The notes under the pieces were generated by a model that was not told the DNA's origin, did not search any database, and worked only from the letters and a program-made list of their open reading frames with translations. This document shows, piece by piece, positions 37,635 through 48,308 of a stretch of 64,000 bases of DNA (the first letter of the stretch is position 1; every line of letters begins with the position of its first letter). Source of the stretch: Williamsia limnetica (GTDB taxonomy: Bacteria; Actinomycetota; Actinomycetes; Mycobacteriales; Mycobacteriaceae); the NCBI RefSeq assembly GCF_003217475.1, contig NZ_QJSP01000003.1, forward strand, positions 1-64,000, given 5' to 3'. The position numbers were made by a program, and so were the translations under genes.

Positions 37635-37707
37635 TTATCGCTACAGAGCCTAATGCCCAACACTGTCCGCCATCGACTGACGCACCGGTAGAGCCGTCAG
37701 TTAACGA

Positions 37708-38475
37708 TCAGTAGGCGACGTTGACCGAGTACGCATTGGCATGATCACGCACGTCGAGGACGTACTGCATGGAGTTGTTGTAGACCTTGACCGCCTTCTC
37801 CCAGCCCTCCGGCGTGGTGAGGTCGCCACCGGAGACACAGAGGTACCGGGCCGCCGACAGCGCGGCGTCGTCGATGTTGTCCATGTCGGCGCGACCGTCC
37901 CCGTTGGCGTCGACCCCGAACCGCTCCCAGGTGGCAGGAATGAACTGGAACGGACCCATGGCGCGGTCGAGCTGATCGTCGCCGTCGAGGGTGCCGGAAT
38001 CGGTGTCGGCGATGCGCGCGTTTCCGGAGGTTCCGTCCAGTGGTACGCCGCGGATCTCCGGGGAGACGTCGCCATTTGCAGCGATCTGCGAGCCGCGGTA
38101 GGTCCCGTGCTTGCTCTCGACTCCGGCGATGCCTGCGAGTGTGGTCCACGAGATGCCGCATTCGGGATGCTGCTGCCGCTGGATCTCTGCCGCGTTGCCA
38201 TAGGCCTCGAGCGATACCAGAGGGATCTTCGTCTGCTCCGCGATCGGGGTCGCCCAATCCCGTAACAGCTCAGCCGTCCGGCCGGGGGTGTTGATGTCGA
38301 AGTACGGAAGCGGCGCGCCGGGGTTGGGCGGGATGCCCTCCGGGATGGCCACCTTCGGCTTCGACGGAAGGTCGAGGCAGCTCGTGGTCAGCAGCACGCT
38401 CGACGCCAGTGCGATCGACGCCGCAACCCGACCGATGAACGAACTCCCGCCACCGATCGCCTTTCGACGCTCCAT
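37708..38475 (-). CDS. Lytic transglycosylase lipoprotein, LpqU-like
   Basis: A 255-residue predicted lipoprotein (lipobox TTSC, Cys33) with an SLT-type domain that cleaves peptidoglycan glycan strands. The catalytic Glu is E120 in IAGVESKHG; RAMGPFQFIPATW and VYNNSMQYV are family signatures. The ATG at 38473-38475 was chosen since it directly precedes the signal; two upstream GTGs are in frame. It corresponds in position to Rv1022 (lpqU). Confidence 0.9.
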   Translation of the reverse strand: MERRKAIGGGSSFIGRVAASIALASSVLLTTSCLDLPSKPKVAIPEGIPPNPGAPLPYFDINTPGRTAELLRDWATPIAEQTKIPLVSLEAYGNAAEIQRQQHPECGISWTTLAGIAGVESKHGTYRGSQIAANGDVSPEIRGVPLDGTSGNARIADTDSGTLDGDDQLDRAMGPFQFIPATWERFGVDANGDGRADMDNIDDAALSAARYLCVSGGDLTTPEGWEKAVKVYNNSMQYVLDVRDHANAYSVNVAY

Positions 38476-38785
38476 TGCCGCCACCGTGATCCTCACCGTC
38501 TCCAAGACTGGAGTACTTTTCCTCGTGCGCGTTCGGCCCACCTGATGTGGCCGTCGTTCCACTGTGCCTGATGGATGCGTCGATTACGGGTATCGAATCG
38601 CCGTCGTCGGCCAAAGCGGATACAAGACCCCATGTCCGTTATGTACGAATTTGCAGGTCAGCGCGAAATCTGGACATTCTCCCCAATACGGACCAACTCC
38701 CGGGCGGACGCAATGGTTCCCCGGTTTGCGCGCTACGATCGCCCGGTTAGGCAATGCGACCCTAACGATCCGTAAAGGAGCTGAC
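38476..38785. other. Divergent control region lpqU-like/efeU
   Basis: About 310 bases without a convincing gene. The efeU-proximal end carries an IdeR-like box and a strong AAAGGAG ribosome-binding site. The rest shows no strong hairpin or repeat. Confidence 0.4.
38747..38765 (+). promoter_or_regulatory. IdeR/DtxR-type iron box upstream of efeU
   Basis: TTAGG and CCTAA are separated by nine bases, giving the 19-base spacing of DtxR/IdeR boxes. The next bases (G and C) extend the symmetry. The centre (CAATGCGAC) departs from consensus. It ends 20 bases before the efeU start. Repression by iron-loaded IdeR is the expected logic for an iron-uptake operon; binding is inferred. Confidence 0.6.
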
Positions 38786-39676
38786 GTGTTGAACATTGCT
38801 GCTGGCAGCTCCGGACCCTCGGTCGCGACCCAGCTCTTCGGCAGCGGCCTCATCGGCGTCCGAGAGGGTCTTGAAGCCGGCATCGTGGTGATGATCCTGG
38901 TCGCGTTCCTCGTCAAGTCCGATCGGCGCGATGCACTGAAGTGGGTCTGGCTAGGGGTCGGCGCCGCGATCGCGATGGTGTTGATCATCTTCGCGGTGAT
39001 CCACTACGGAACCTCGACCGTCACCGGGCTGACCGCGGAAGCGATCGCCGGGGTCTCCTCGCTCGCGGCCGTGGTGATCGTGACCTTCATGGTGCTGTGG
39101 ACGAAGCGCGCGGCGGCATCGATTTCCGGCGAACTCAAGGAGTCGATGGCCCGGGCCCTGGAGGTAGGCGCCGGCGCGGTGGTGCTGCTCTCCTTCCTGG
39201 CCGTCGGTCGCGAGGGTGTGGAGACCGCGCTGCTCATGGTCGGTTACGCCGAGAACACCTCGGGCAGTAGTTGGCCGCTCGTGGGTTTGATACTCGGTGT
39301 CCTGATCGCCGTGGTCCTCACGGTGCTGCTCTATCAGGGCACCGTCCGGATCAACTTCCAGAAGTTCTTCACCTACACCGGCATCTTCCTGGTCTTCGTC
39401 GCCGCCGGCATGCTCGCCTACGCCATCCGCGCCCTGCAAACCGTCGGCTGGTTGCCCGGCATGTCGAACACGGCGTTCGACCTGACCTCCTGGTACGACC
39501 AATCATCCTGGTACGGAACCGTTCTTGCCGGGATCTTCAATTTCCGCCCCGACCCCACCGTGCTGCAGGTGGTCGGGTGGGCGGCCTACGTCGCCGTCGT
39601 CATGACCGCGTTCCTGTGGCCGCGACGGACAAAGCCTGCACCAGTTCGACCAACTCCCACGTCGGCCGTCGCCTAG
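38786..39676 (+). CDS. efeU: Ferrous iron permease EfeU (FTR1 family)
   Basis: A 296-residue membrane permease with seven expected helices. The two REXXE iron-binding motifs are REGLE at 26-30 and REGVE at 142-146. GTG at 38786 follows AAAGGAG, ending a longer non-coding frame. It is the first gene of efeUOB, which imports iron and is usually active at low pH or under iron limitation. Confidence 0.94.
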   Translation: MLNIAAGSSGPSVATQLFGSGLIGVREGLEAGIVVMILVAFLVKSDRRDALKWVWLGVGAAIAMVLIIFAVIHYGTSTVTGLTAEAIAGVSSLAAVVIVTFMVLWTKRAAASISGELKESMARALEVGAGAVVLLSFLAVGREGVETALLMVGYAENTSGSSWPLVGLILGVLIAVVLTVLLYQGTVRINFQKFFTYTGIFLVFVAAGMLAYAIRALQTVGWLPGMSNTAFDLTSWYDQSSWYGTVLAGIFNFRPDPTVLQVVGWAAYVAVVMTAFLWPRRTKPAPVRPTPTSAVA

Positions 39677-39709
39677 CTCCGGTCACCTAAGAAAGGCAGT
39701 ACTCCCCAC

Positions 39710-40930
39710 ATGAAACGAACCCGATCGACGAAGGTCGTGGCGCTGATGTGCGCGGCGGTCGCCGGCCCACTCGTCTTGGCGGCCTGTACCGACAAGACCG
39801 AGGCGTCCGAGGGTGACATCGCCGTGTCCACCACCGACGACAGCTGCGATCTCGCCAGCACGGACGCGGAGACCGGCAACGTCTCGTTCAACGTCACCAA
39901 CAACGGCAACAAGGTCACCGAGTTCTACGTCTACGGCAACAACAATCGGGTCCTCGGCGAGGTCGAGAACATCGGGCCAGGCCTGACCGGCAAGCTCACC
40001 GTCGAAATCGTCGAGCCCGGAAAGTACGAAACCGCCTGCAAGCCGGGCATGGTCGGCTCCGGCATCCGCACCGAACTCAACGTCACCGGTGAGACCAAAG
40101 AAAAGGCCAAGACTCCTGCGGACGTCGAGCAGGCCAAGGCCTCCTACCTCGATTACGTCCGAGGCCAGGTCAATGGGCTGGCGGCGCAGACCGCGACCTT
40201 CACCGCCGCGGTGAAAGCAGGCGACCTCGAGGCCGCCAAGAGCCAGTTCGGTCTGACCCGTACGTTCTACGAGCGCATCGAGCCGGTGGCCGAGTCGTTC
40301 CCCGACCTCGACCCCGCGATCGACATGCGGTGGGACGATACCGAAGACGGCGCGCAACCCTTCACCGGTTTCCATCGTCTCGAGCGCTTCCTGTGGGCTC
40401 CGCAGCAGGCCGACATCGGCGACAACCCCGGCGATGTGACCCAGGCCGACTTCGACAACGCGATCGCGACCGACAACAAGGCGGAAGCGGACAAGGCCGC
40501 GGATGCATTGCTGGCCAACGTCAACACCCTCAAAGAAGAAGTCGACAAGACCGACTTCACCTTCGAGACCGGTTCGTTCGTCAAGGGCCCGCAGGCGCTC
40601 ATCGACGAGGTCGCGGCCACCAAGGTCGGTGGCGAGGAAGACCGTTACAGCCACACCGACCTGTGGGACTTCGCGGCCAACGTAGACGGCTCTGAAACGC
40701 TGATCGCGGCGATGCAGCCGATCATCTCGGCGAAGAACCCCGAGCTCATGGACAAGATCACTGCGCAGTTCGCGGAGGTCCGCACCTCGATCGAGAAATA
40801 CCAGACCGCCGACGGCTTCCAGTCATACGACCAGGTCCCCGAGGAGGCCCGCAAGACCTTCTCCGATCAGATCGATGCGCTCTCGCAGAGCTTGAGCCTC
40901 GTACCAGGACTGGTGATGGGCCAGTCGTGA
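39710..40930 (+). CDS. efeO: EfeO iron-binding lipoprotein (cupredoxin + M75)
   Basis: A 406-residue exported lipoprotein (lipobox LAAC, Cys26). Residues 40-125 form a cupredoxin-like domain and residues 135-400 an imelysin/M75 helical domain with the GxHxxE motif GFHRLERFLW. It should bind and deliver periplasmic iron to EfeU. It starts 33 bases after efeU and ends 16 before efeB. Confidence 0.94.
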   Translation: MKRTRSTKVVALMCAAVAGPLVLAACTDKTEASEGDIAVSTTDDSCDLASTDAETGNVSFNVTNNGNKVTEFYVYGNNNRVLGEVENIGPGLTGKLTVEIVEPGKYETACKPGMVGSGIRTELNVTGETKEKAKTPADVEQAKASYLDYVRGQVNGLAAQTATFTAAVKAGDLEAAKSQFGLTRTFYERIEPVAESFPDLDPAIDMRWDDTEDGAQPFTGFHRLERFLWAPQQADIGDNPGDVTQADFDNAIATDNKAEADKAADALLANVNTLKEEVDKTDFTFETGSFVKGPQALIDEVAATKVGGEEDRYSHTDLWDFAANVDGSETLIAAMQPIISAKNPELMDKITAQFAEVRTSIEKYQTADGFQSYDQVPEEARKTFSDQIDALSQSLSLVPGLVMGQS

Positions 40931-40946
40931 CCCAGGCAGCACACTC

Positions 40947-42281
40947 ATGACCGAACCCGGGGGCACCGGCCCCGAAGAGACCGCGCCATCAGGCGCCGAG
41001 CACCGCACTGGCGTGACCCGCCGGGTGGTGCTCGGCGCTGCCGGCGTCGGTGTGGTCGCTGCTGCAGCGGCCGGAGGTGTTGCGGTGGGCAGGTCGACCG
41101 CAGCCGAATCCGCAGCCGATGCAAGCGCCCACGTCGTCCCCTTCTACGGGACACGGCAAGCGGGCATCATCACCGAGGCACAGGACCGGCTGCACTTCGC
41201 CTCGTTCGATGTGATCACCGACAACCGCGACGAGCTGATCGACATGCTCAAGCGATGGACCGCCGCAGCCGAGCGGATGACCCGGGGGCTGGACACCGTC
41301 GAAGGCGGCGCCCTCGAGCTGGGTGACTACACTCCCCCGGCTGACACCGGAGAAGCGCTGGGGCTCTCGGCGGCTTCGCTGACCCTGACCATCGGCTTCG
41401 GGCCAGGGCTGTTCGGCCCCAGCGCAGCCAACCCGACGGGCGTCGACCGCTTCGGTCTCGCGGACCGCAAACCGCCTGCCCTGCAGGATCTGCCGGCCTT
41501 CGTCGCCGACGCGATCGAACGTCCACGCAGTTTCGGCGACATCGGCGTCCAGGCGTGCTCCGACGATCCCCAGGTGGCGGTGCACGCCATCCGCAATCTC
41601 GCGCGTATGGGATTCGGGGTCGTCAGCGTCCGCTGGTCCCAACTCGGCTTCGGCCGGACCTCCTCGACCACCACAGCGCAGGCGACACCGCGAAACATGT
41701 TCGGGTTCAAGGACGGCACCTCGAACATCAAGTCCGATGACACTGCAGCGCTCGACCAACACGTCTGGGTCGCAGGCGCGGACAATCCGCCAGGGGCACA
41801 GTGGATGACCGGTGGCTCGTACCTGGTGGCCCGCCGGATCAGGATGGACATCGAACCGTGGGATCGGGCGATGTTGCTGGAACAAGAGCAGATCGTCGGA
41901 CGATTCAAGGGCAACGGCGCACCGCTCGGCAAGGTCGACGAGTTCGACGACCCCGACTTCAACCTCGGCGACGGCACCGGACCATTGATCGGCCGCACTG
42001 CCCACGTGCGACTGGCACATCCGGACAACCTCGGCGGTGTCCGGATCCTGCGGCGCGGATACAACTTCACCGACGGATCAGACGGGTTCGGTCACCTCGA
42101 CGCCGGTTTGTTCTTCATCGCCTACTGCCGCGACGCGCACACCCAGTTCGTCCCGATGCAGCGGGCGTTGGCGAGCAAGGACGCCATGATGGAGTACCTC
42201 ATGCACACCGGGACGGCGTTGTTCGCCTGTCCCCCCGGGCTGCAAGAAGGCGAGTACTGGGGCCAGCGACTCTTCGAATGA
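40947..42281 (+). CDS. efeB: DyP-type heme peroxidase EfeB, Tat-exported
   Basis: A 444-residue peroxidase with a twin-arginine signal (TRRVVLGAAG, Arg25-Arg26, then an Ala/Gly/Val hydrophobic core). The catalytic GxxDG segment appears as GFKDGTSN, and conserved His and Arg residues follow in the C-terminal half (TAHVRLAHPDN). In EfeUOB systems it oxidises ferrous iron or takes iron from heme outside the membrane. It is full length for the family. Confidence 0.95.
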   Translation: MTEPGGTGPEETAPSGAEHRTGVTRRVVLGAAGVGVVAAAAAGGVAVGRSTAAESAADASAHVVPFYGTRQAGIITEAQDRLHFASFDVITDNRDELIDMLKRWTAAAERMTRGLDTVEGGALELGDYTPPADTGEALGLSAASLTLTIGFGPGLFGPSAANPTGVDRFGLADRKPPALQDLPAFVADAIERPRSFGDIGVQACSDDPQVAVHAIRNLARMGFGVVSVRWSQLGFGRTSSTTTAQATPRNMFGFKDGTSNIKSDDTAALDQHVWVAGADNPPGAQWMTGGSYLVARRIRMDIEPWDRAMLLEQEQIVGRFKGNGAPLGKVDEFDDPDFNLGDGTGPLIGRTAHVRLAHPDNLGGVRILRRGYNFTDGSDGFGHLDAGLFFIAYCRDAHTQFVPMQRALASKDAMMEYLMHTGTALFACPPGLQEGEYWGQRLFE

Positions 42282-42298
42282 CCCGCCCGACCCCGGTT

Positions 42299-42351
42299 TT
42301 GGTGGGTTGTGGCGACTGAACTCCCAGGTCAGCTTCGCCGGAACCCACCAA
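42299..42351. repeat. 53-bp intergenic inverted-repeat element, copy 1
   Basis: The ends TTGGTGGGTT and AACCCACCAA are perfectly complementary, and an inner pair GGCGA/TCGCC extends the stem. The copy at 49116-49168 has the same length and matches at 41 of 53 positions, including the core CAGGTC(A/G)GCTTCGCC. It lies between the convergent efeB and mazG genes and could serve as a terminator. Confidence 0.75.
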
Positions 42352-42358
42352 CATCGGG

Positions 42359-43033
42359 CTAGCGGGGATAGTGGGTGCGCCAGAAGTCCGCGTTCTTGAG
42401 TTCACCGGGTGCAGCGGCGGTTTCAGCGAGTCGGATCTCTGCCATGAAGGCGAGCACCGACTGACGGAGGTCATCCTCGATGCTCGGCCCTTCTGCGGTG
42501 ACCCGGATGTCGGTGACGTTCCGCGGCAGGAGGTCGCGCGGAAAATGCGCTGCGTCAAGACGTTCGAGAACCTTCTGGGCCAATGCGAGTGACGGCTGAC
42601 CGGTCGCGATGCCGTCCAACACCGATCCCCGCGCCTTCTCCGCAGCCTTACGTGTCTCCCACTCCTCGAGTTGCGTCTGCAGATCGATCTCGCTGCCGCT
42701 GAGAACACCTTGCGTGCGTGCGGAGATCTTCGTGGTGAAAGCCCTTGCCACATCATCGATATCGAAGGGCCGGTCGGCGCGGTCGGCGGCTATCCGGGCG
42801 TGGAAGAGCACCTGCAGGAGGATGTCGCCCAATTCCTCGAGCAGGTGATCGCGATCGCCCGAATCGATGGCGTCGAGGAGTTCGTAGGTCTCCTCCACCA
42901 GGTAGCGCCGCAGAGATTCGTGGGTCTGGTCCCGCTCCCAGGGTCCGTGGCGCCGCAGCCGGTCCATCAGCTCGACCGCTGCCAGCAACTCGTACCCGTT
43001 GGGCTGCCCGACGCCGCCGGACTCGTCGGTCAT
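42359..43033 (-). CDS. mazG: MazG nucleoside triphosphate pyrophosphohydrolase
   Basis: A 224-residue MazG-family enzyme that hydrolyses NTPs to NMP and pyrophosphate and lowers noncanonical or oxidised nucleotides. The metal-binding EExxE...ExxD helices are [11 protein letters not shown] and [13 protein letters not shown]. It is shorter than the M. tuberculosis protein because it lacks the extra N-terminal region. The start ATG overlaps the Mfd stop by four bases, confirming it. Confidence 0.93.
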   Translation of the reverse strand: MTDESGGVGQPNGYELLAAVELMDRLRRHGPWERDQTHESLRRYLVEETYELLDAIDSGDRDHLLEELGDILLQVLFHARIAADRADRPFDIDDVARAFTTKISARTQGVLSGSEIDLQTQLEEWETRKAAEKARGSVLDGIATGQPSLALAQKVLERLDAAHFPRDLLPRNVTDIRVTAEGPSIEDDLRQSVLAFMAEIRLAETAAAPGELKNADFWRTHYPR

Positions 43034-46000
43034 TTCTTGCCCGCGGCCTCTGCCGTCGCCTCGCCGGGCAGGCGCATGTTGACCGAACCCGGCGTGCGGC
43101 CGTCCACCACCAGCATCAGGTCGGCGACCACTTGCACCAGGTCGACGTCGCGCACCCTGTCGCTGCCGATGCCGCCGGTCCGTGGAATCGGTAGCCCGAC
43201 CACTCCCGTGGTAGCCCGGTAGACGACGCTCGGGTACAGCCTCTTGAGCCGGACCTGTTGCGAATCGAGGAGCTTGAGCGGCGAGACCTTGATCTGGCTG
43301 CCCGCAACACCGACCTCGGTGACACCGAGTTCACGCGCGAGTTGCCGCAGCTTCGCGACGGAGACCAGCCGCGAGACCTCGGGCGGCAGCGGACCGTAGC
43401 GGTCGACGAGTTCATCGACGACGCCGGCGATCTCTTCCGCGGTGTCGGCCGACGCGAACTTCCGGTACGCCTCGAGGCGCAACCGGTCGGAGTCGACGTA
43501 ATCAGGTGGGATGTGGGCATCGACAGGAAGGTCGATCCGGACCTCGCGGTCTTCTTCTGCGGCGATCGGCCTGCCATCGGCTGCTGCTCGATAGGCTTCG
43601 ACGGCCTCGCCCACCAGCCGGACGTAGAGGTCGAACCCGACGCCCGCGACGTGACCCGATTGCTCCGCGCCCAGCACGTTTCCGGCGCCGCGCAACTCGA
43701 GGTCCTTGAGGGCCACCGCCATGCCGGCGCCGAGCTCGTTGTTCTGCGCGATGGTCGCGAGGCGGTCGTACGCGGTTTCGGTCAGCGGCTTGTCACCGTT
43801 GTAGAGGAAGTAGGCGTAACCGCGTTCCCGGCTGCGGCCGACGCGGCCACGCAGCTGATGGAGCTGCGAGAGTCCGAGCACCTCGGCCCTGTCGACGATC
43901 AGGGTGTTGGCGTTGGAGATGTCCAGACCCGTTTCGATGATGGTGGTACACACCAAAACGTCGTACTCGCGGTCCCAGAAGCCGGTGACGGTGCGTTCGA
44001 GCAGATCCTCGCCCATCTGACCGTGCGCCACCACGACCCGGGCCTCGGGAAGCATCTCCTTGATCTGGGCCGCGGTCTTGTCGATGGTGCTCACGCGGTT
44101 GTGTACGTAGAAGACCTGTCCGTCGCGGAGCAATTCGCGACGGATGGCGGCCGCAACCTGCTTCTGCTGATAGGCGCCGACGTAGGTCAGCACCGGATGC
44201 CGCTCTTCCGGAGGGGTCAAGATCGTTGACATCTCACGGATTCCGGCCATCGACATCTCGAGCGTTCGCGGGATCGGAGTCGCCGACATGGTCAGCACGT
44301 CGACGTGGGTACGCAGCGCCTTGATGTGCTCCTTGTGCTCGACACCGAACCGCTGTTCCTCGTCGACGACAACCAGACCGAGGTCTTTCCAGCGGACACC
44401 TGACGCCAGCAGTCGGTGGGTTCCGATGACGATGTCCACGCTGCCGTCGGCGAGTCCGTCGATGACCTTGCGCGATTCCTTGGTGTCGGTGAAACGCGAC
44501 AGCCCCGCGACCGTGACCGGGAACCCCTGCATGCGTTCGGTGAAGGTGGCCAGGTGCTGTTGCGCGAGAATGGTTGTCGGCACCAAAACAGCGACCTGCT
44601 TGCCGCTCTGCACGGCCTTGAACGCGGCGCGCACCGCGATCTCGGTCTTGCCGTATCCGACGTCGCCGACGACGACGCGGTCCATCGGTACGGGTCGTTC
44701 CATGTCGGCCTTCACCTCACCGATGACCGTCACCTGGTCCATCGTCTCGGTGAACCCGAAAGCGTCTTCCATCTCGCGCTGCCAGGGTGTGTCGGGCTCG
44801 AAGGCGTAACCGGGCGCGGCGTGCCTGGCAGCGTAGAGCTGCACGAGCTCACCCGCGATCTCCCGAACAGCTTTGCGCGCTTTGCGTTTGGTGTTCTGCC
44901 AATCCGAGCCGCCGAGCTTCGACAGCGACGGGGTCTCGCCGCCGACGTAGCGCGAAAGCTGATCGAGCGAGTCCATCGGCACGAACAATCGGTCGCCGGG
45001 ATGGCCGCGTTTGCTGGGCGCGTACTCGATCACCAAGTACTCGCGGCGCGCGCCGCCGATGGTCCGTTCGATCATCTCGACGAACTTGCCGATGCCGTGC
45101 TGGTCGTGCACCACCATGTCGCCGGCGGTCAACGCCAACGGGTCAACCTGGTTGCGGCGCTTGGCGGGCAGCCTGCGACCGTCTTTGGCCCCGGTGATCC
45201 GCGCACCGGTGAGGTCAGGCTCTGTGGCGATCACCAGTCCGGCGTCCGGCAACACCAGCCCCGAGGTCAGTGCACCGCGCAGGACGGAGACGATGCCGGG
45301 TTCGGGCAATTCGCCGGCCTCGCCCAGCTTTGCCGCGACATCGGCCTCACCGAGGCGTTCGACGATACGTTCGGCGGTGCCCGCTCCGGCCGCGACGATG
45401 GCCGCACGATTTCCGGCGTTGATGTGCACACGCAGCGCAGCAAAGGTTTTCGCGACCTCGCCCTCATCGCCGCGAGGCGCGGGGCCGGCAGCGAGAGTGA
45501 GTTCCGTGCCGATACCGATCGGGCTCAGCGTCCACCACAACCGGTCGGCAGCGACGGTCTGCGCGTGCACCTCGGTGAGTGACCGGTAAGCACTGTCCTC
45601 GAGATGCAGGACCTCACCGAGGTCGATGGGTGCCTCCGCGCCGCCACCGGCGGCAGTCCAGGACGCCTCGAGGAACTCTGCACCGGTCCGGGCCAGATCC
45701 GAGGCGCGGGTCCGGACCTTCTCGGGATCGAGGACCAACACGTGGGTGCCCGTGGCCATGACCTCGGTCAGCAGTTGCATCTGCCCCGGCACCAGCGCCG
45801 GGATGAGGGCTTCCATGCCCTCGGTCGCGATCCCGTCGGAGAGTTTGGTGAGCATCTCCACCAGCGGGCCGGTGGAACCCTTCTCGGCGTCTGTACCCGA
45901 CGCGGACACCCGCTCGGCGAGGTCGGCGGCCCGCATCCGGACCCCGTCGGTCAGCAGCAGTTCACGGCACGGATGAATGTGGACCAGCTTCATGTCCACT

Positions 46001-46692
46001 TCGGGCTGGCTGCGCTGATCGGCAACCGAGAACGCACGCTGCTCAGTGATCTCGTCGCCCCAGAACTCGACGCGCACGGGGTAGTCCGTCGTCGTCGGGA
46101 ACACGTCGAGGATGCCGCCGCGGACGGCGAACTCACCCCGTTTGCCGACCATGTCGACGCGGGTGTAGGCGAGTTCGACCAGCTTTGCGATCAGGTCGTC
46201 GAAGTCGACTTCGGCTCCCTCGCGCAGCGTGATCGCATCGAAGTCGCCCAAACCGGGCGCCATTGGCTGCACGAGCGAGCGGACGGTGGTCACCACGACC
46301 TTCAGTGGTGGACCGTAGCTCTCGTCTTCGGGGTGGCGGAGACGGTGCAACACACGCAGGCGCTGACCGACGGTGTCCGCTGACGGGGACAGCCGCTCGT
46401 GCGGCAGTGTTTCCCAGGACGGGAACTGACTGACCGTCTTGCCGATCATGTCGCGTAGTTGGGCGGTGAGTTCGTCGGCCTCGCGCCCGGTGGCCGTGAC
46501 CACGAGGATCGGGCCCGGCGCGGCGGCCGCCATCGCGGCGATCACGAACGGCCGCGCGGCGGGCGGTCCTACGAACTCTTGTTCCGGCGTTCCGAGCTTG
46601 GCCACGAGACCGGTGAGCGCGGCGTCGGACGCCGCGATCTGTGCCAGTCCCGACAGCTGTCCCGTGAAAAATGCAGCAGAGGGCCCAGTCAC
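43030..46692 (-). CDS. mfd: Transcription-repair coupling factor Mfd
   Basis: An SF2 translocase of about 1,220 residues that removes stalled RNA polymerase and recruits UvrA. The UvrB-homology part holds [12 protein letters not shown], the RNA-polymerase-interacting CarD-like domain follows [17 protein letters not shown], and the helicase has Walker [10 protein letters not shown], the DEEQ box [10 protein letters not shown], and a C-terminal TRCF domain. GTG at 46690-46692 (VTGPSAAFF) is preferred by likeness to relatives; GTG at 46722 would add ten residues. mazG follows with a 4-bp overlap. Confidence 0.95.
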   Translation of the reverse strand: MTGPSAAFFTGQLSGLAQIAASDAALTGLVAKLGTPEQEFVGPPAARPFVIAAMAAAAPGPILVVTATGREADELTAQLRDMIGKTVSQFPSWETLPHERLSPSADTVGQRLRVLHRLRHPEDESYGPPLKVVVTTVRSLVQPMAPGLGDFDAITLREGAEVDFDDLIAKLVELAYTRVDMVGKRGEFAVRGGILDVFPTTTDYPVRVEFWGDEITEQRAFSVADQRSQPEVDMKLVHIHPCRELLLTDGVRMRAADLAERVSASGTDAEKGSTGPLVEMLTKLSDGIATEGMEALIPALVPGQMQLLTEVMATGTHVLVLDPEKVRTRASDLARTGAEFLEASWTAAGGGAEAPIDLGEVLHLEDSAYRSLTEVHAQTVAADRLWWTLSPIGIGTELTLAAGPAPRGDEGEVAKTFAALRVHINAGNRAAIVAAGAGTAERIVERLGEADVAAKLGEAGELPEPGIVSVLRGALTSGLVLPDAGLVIATEPDLTGARITGAKDGRRLPAKRRNQVDPLALTAGDMVVHDQHGIGKFVEMIERTIGGARREYLVIEYAPSKRGHPGDRLFVPMDSLDQLSRYVGGETPSLSKLGGSDWQNTKRKARKAVREIAGELVQLYAARHAAPGYAFEPDTPWQREMEDAFGFTETMDQVTVIGEVKADMERPVPMDRVVVGDVGYGKTEIAVRAAFKAVQSGKQVAVLVPTTILAQQHLATFTERMQGFPVTVAGLSRFTDTKESRKVIDGLADGSVDIVIGTHRLLASGVRWKDLGLVVVDEEQRFGVEHKEHIKALRTHVDVLTMSATPIPRTLEMSMAGIREMSTILTPPEERHPVLTYVGAYQQKQVAAAIRRELLRDGQVFYVHNRVSTIDKTAAQIKEMLPEARVVVAHGQMGEDLLERTVTGFWDREYDVLVCTTIIETGLDISNANTLIVDRAEVLGLSQLHQLRGRVGRSRERGYAYFLYNGDKPLTETAYDRLATIAQNNELGAGMAVALKDLELRGAGNVLGAEQSGHVAGVGFDLYVRLVGEAVEAYRAAADGRPIAAEEDREVRIDLPVDAHIPPDYVDSDRLRLEAYRKFASADTAEEIAGVVDELVDRYGPLPPEVSRLVSVAKLRQLARELGVTEVGVAGSQIKVSPLKLLDSQQVRLKRLYPSVVYRATTGVVGLPIPRTGGIGSDRVRDVDLVQVVADLMLVVDGRTPGSVNMRLPGEATAEAAGKK

Positions 46693-46837
46693 AACAACCA
46701 GTTTACGGGTGCCGTCCGACACCCGACCACGCAGTGTCTCCCCTGCGTGGACGGTCCTGAGGTGACCGGGCTTGGTGAAGCGGCGAGGCCGTAGTCCACG
46801 ACCCCGCCGAGGCCGCGTTCTCCACTAAGCTGGCGGG

Positions 46838-47731
46838 ATGACAACACGCTGGTCTGCGGCGAACCTGCCTCGGATGGACGGCAAGCGCGTCGTCGTCACC
46901 GGCGCGACCAACGGCATCGGCTGGGAGACCGCGCGTGGCCTCACGCGGGTGGGTGCTCAGGTGGTGCTGGCCGTCCGGGACCTCGAACGGGGCAAGGAGC
47001 GCGCCGCCCAGCTCGCGGCCGAGACCACCGGAGCCCGTACCGAAGTGGTCGAACTAGACGTCGCCGATCTGGCATCGGTCAGGCGGTGCGCCGAGGGGCT
47101 GGGGAAAGTCGACAGCCTCATCAACAACGCAGGCGTGATGGCGCGCGAACACACACAGACCGTCGACGGATTCGAAATGTGCTTCGGCACCAACTTTTTG
47201 GGGCCTTTCGCGTTCACCAATCTGCTACTGCCGAACATCGCCGAAAGGGTGGTGATCGTGGGGTCGACCTCACACAAGACCGGAACGATCAGACTCGACG
47301 ATCCACATTTCGAGCGACGCGGGTGGAGCCGACCGAAGGCATATTCGCAGTCGAAGCTCGCAGACATGCTGTGGGCCCTGGAACTCGACCGCCGACTGCG
47401 GGCCGCGGGGTCGCGGGTCTCGACGGCGATCGCCCATCCGGGCTGGGCAACCACAGGCATTCTCGGGGTCACCGGCATCGGCCCGATCGACAAGATCATC
47501 GAGGGGGCGGGAAACGTTCTGGCGAACAGCCCTGCCCAGGGCGCGGCGATGACGCTCTATGCCCTCACTCCTGAGGTGCCCTCGGGTGCGTACGTCGGAC
47601 CTGACGGCAGGTTCGGTCTGCGCGGTGGACCCGTCTTTGTCGGGCGCACCCCAGCCGCCTGCGATTTTCGCACCGCGGGTCTGCTCTGGGAGCACGCAGA
47701 GGACGCAACGGGCACCAGGTTCGCTCTGTGA
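46838..47731 (+). CDS. Short-chain dehydrogenase, RDH/WWOX-like
   Basis: A 297-residue SDR. Cofactor motif TGATNGIG (21-28), NNAGVM, and the catalytic YSQSK with an upstream Ser in VGSTSHKTG are all present. It resembles the retinol-dehydrogenase-like actinobacterial SDRs. The stop overlaps the start of the GNAT gene (GTGA), so both are co-translated. Substrate is unknown. Confidence 0.88.
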   Translation: MTTRWSAANLPRMDGKRVVVTGATNGIGWETARGLTRVGAQVVLAVRDLERGKERAAQLAAETTGARTEVVELDVADLASVRRCAEGLGKVDSLINNAGVMAREHTQTVDGFEMCFGTNFLGPFAFTNLLLPNIAERVVIVGSTSHKTGTIRLDDPHFERRGWSRPKAYSQSKLADMLWALELDRRLRAAGSRVSTAIAHPGWATTGILGVTGIGPIDKIIEGAGNVLANSPAQGAAMTLYALTPEVPSGAYVGPDGRFGLRGGPVFVGRTPAACDFRTAGLLWEHAEDATGTRFAL

Positions 47732-48252
47732 CGATCATGATTCGCCCCGCTACAGCGCCCGATTGCGTCGCGGTGGCCGAGATCTACAAGTACTACGTCG
47801 ACCACACGGTGATCACCTTCGATTACGACGCCCCGACTGCGGCCGACTGGAAGATCAAACGCGCCGACCTCCATGCCGCACGACTGCCGTTCCTCGTCGC
47901 CGAGGACGAAAACGGAACCGTCGTCGGCTTCGCCTACGTCGGTCAGTATCGGGTGAAGCGGGCGTACGACTGGACGGTGGAGAACACCATCTATCTGAGC
48001 CCGGATCACACCGGAAAGGGGTACGGCAAGACGCTGCTGCGGGCCCTTCTCGATGCGGTTGCCGCCACCTCCGTCCGCCGGGTCATCTCGGTGATTGCCG
48101 ACAGTGCAGGCACCGGATCTGTCGCACTGCATGCCAAGGCCGGCTTCGAAGAGGTGGGCCGACTCAAGCGGGTGGGTTACAAGCACGGGATCTGGGTCGA
48201 CTGCATCCTGATGCAGTTCGACCTCGACGATTCGGATGCGCCACCGACCTGA
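47728..48252 (+). CDS. GNAT N-acetyltransferase, phosphinothricin-acetyltransferase-like
   Basis: A 174-residue GNAT of the PAT/Bar type. The acetyl-CoA loop is HTGKGYGKTLL; WTVENTIYLSPDHTGKGYG and ALHAKAGFEEVGRLKRVGYKHGIWVD are typical of phosphinothricin/methionine-sulfone acetyltransferases. GTG at 47728 overlaps the SDR stop. The natural substrate is probably an amino-acid analogue. Confidence 0.88.
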   Translation: MTIMIRPATAPDCVAVAEIYKYYVDHTVITFDYDAPTAADWKIKRADLHAARLPFLVAEDENGTVVGFAYVGQYRVKRAYDWTVENTIYLSPDHTGKGYGKTLLRALLDAVAATSVRRVISVIADSAGTGSVALHAKAGFEEVGRLKRVGYKHGIWVDCILMQFDLDDSDAPPT

Positions 48253-48308
48253 GCTGCGCCTGCGGTTCACCACGGAATGAAGCGGACCGCGGTCCTGTTA
48301 GTAAGATC

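Noticed and set aside
47559-48308. N-terminal extension of the dioxygenase frame through the SDR and GNAT genes
   Set aside because: The frame is open by chance; dioxygenase homology begins at 48309 with LYLSHGAPP, and the extension is Arg/Cys-rich noise.
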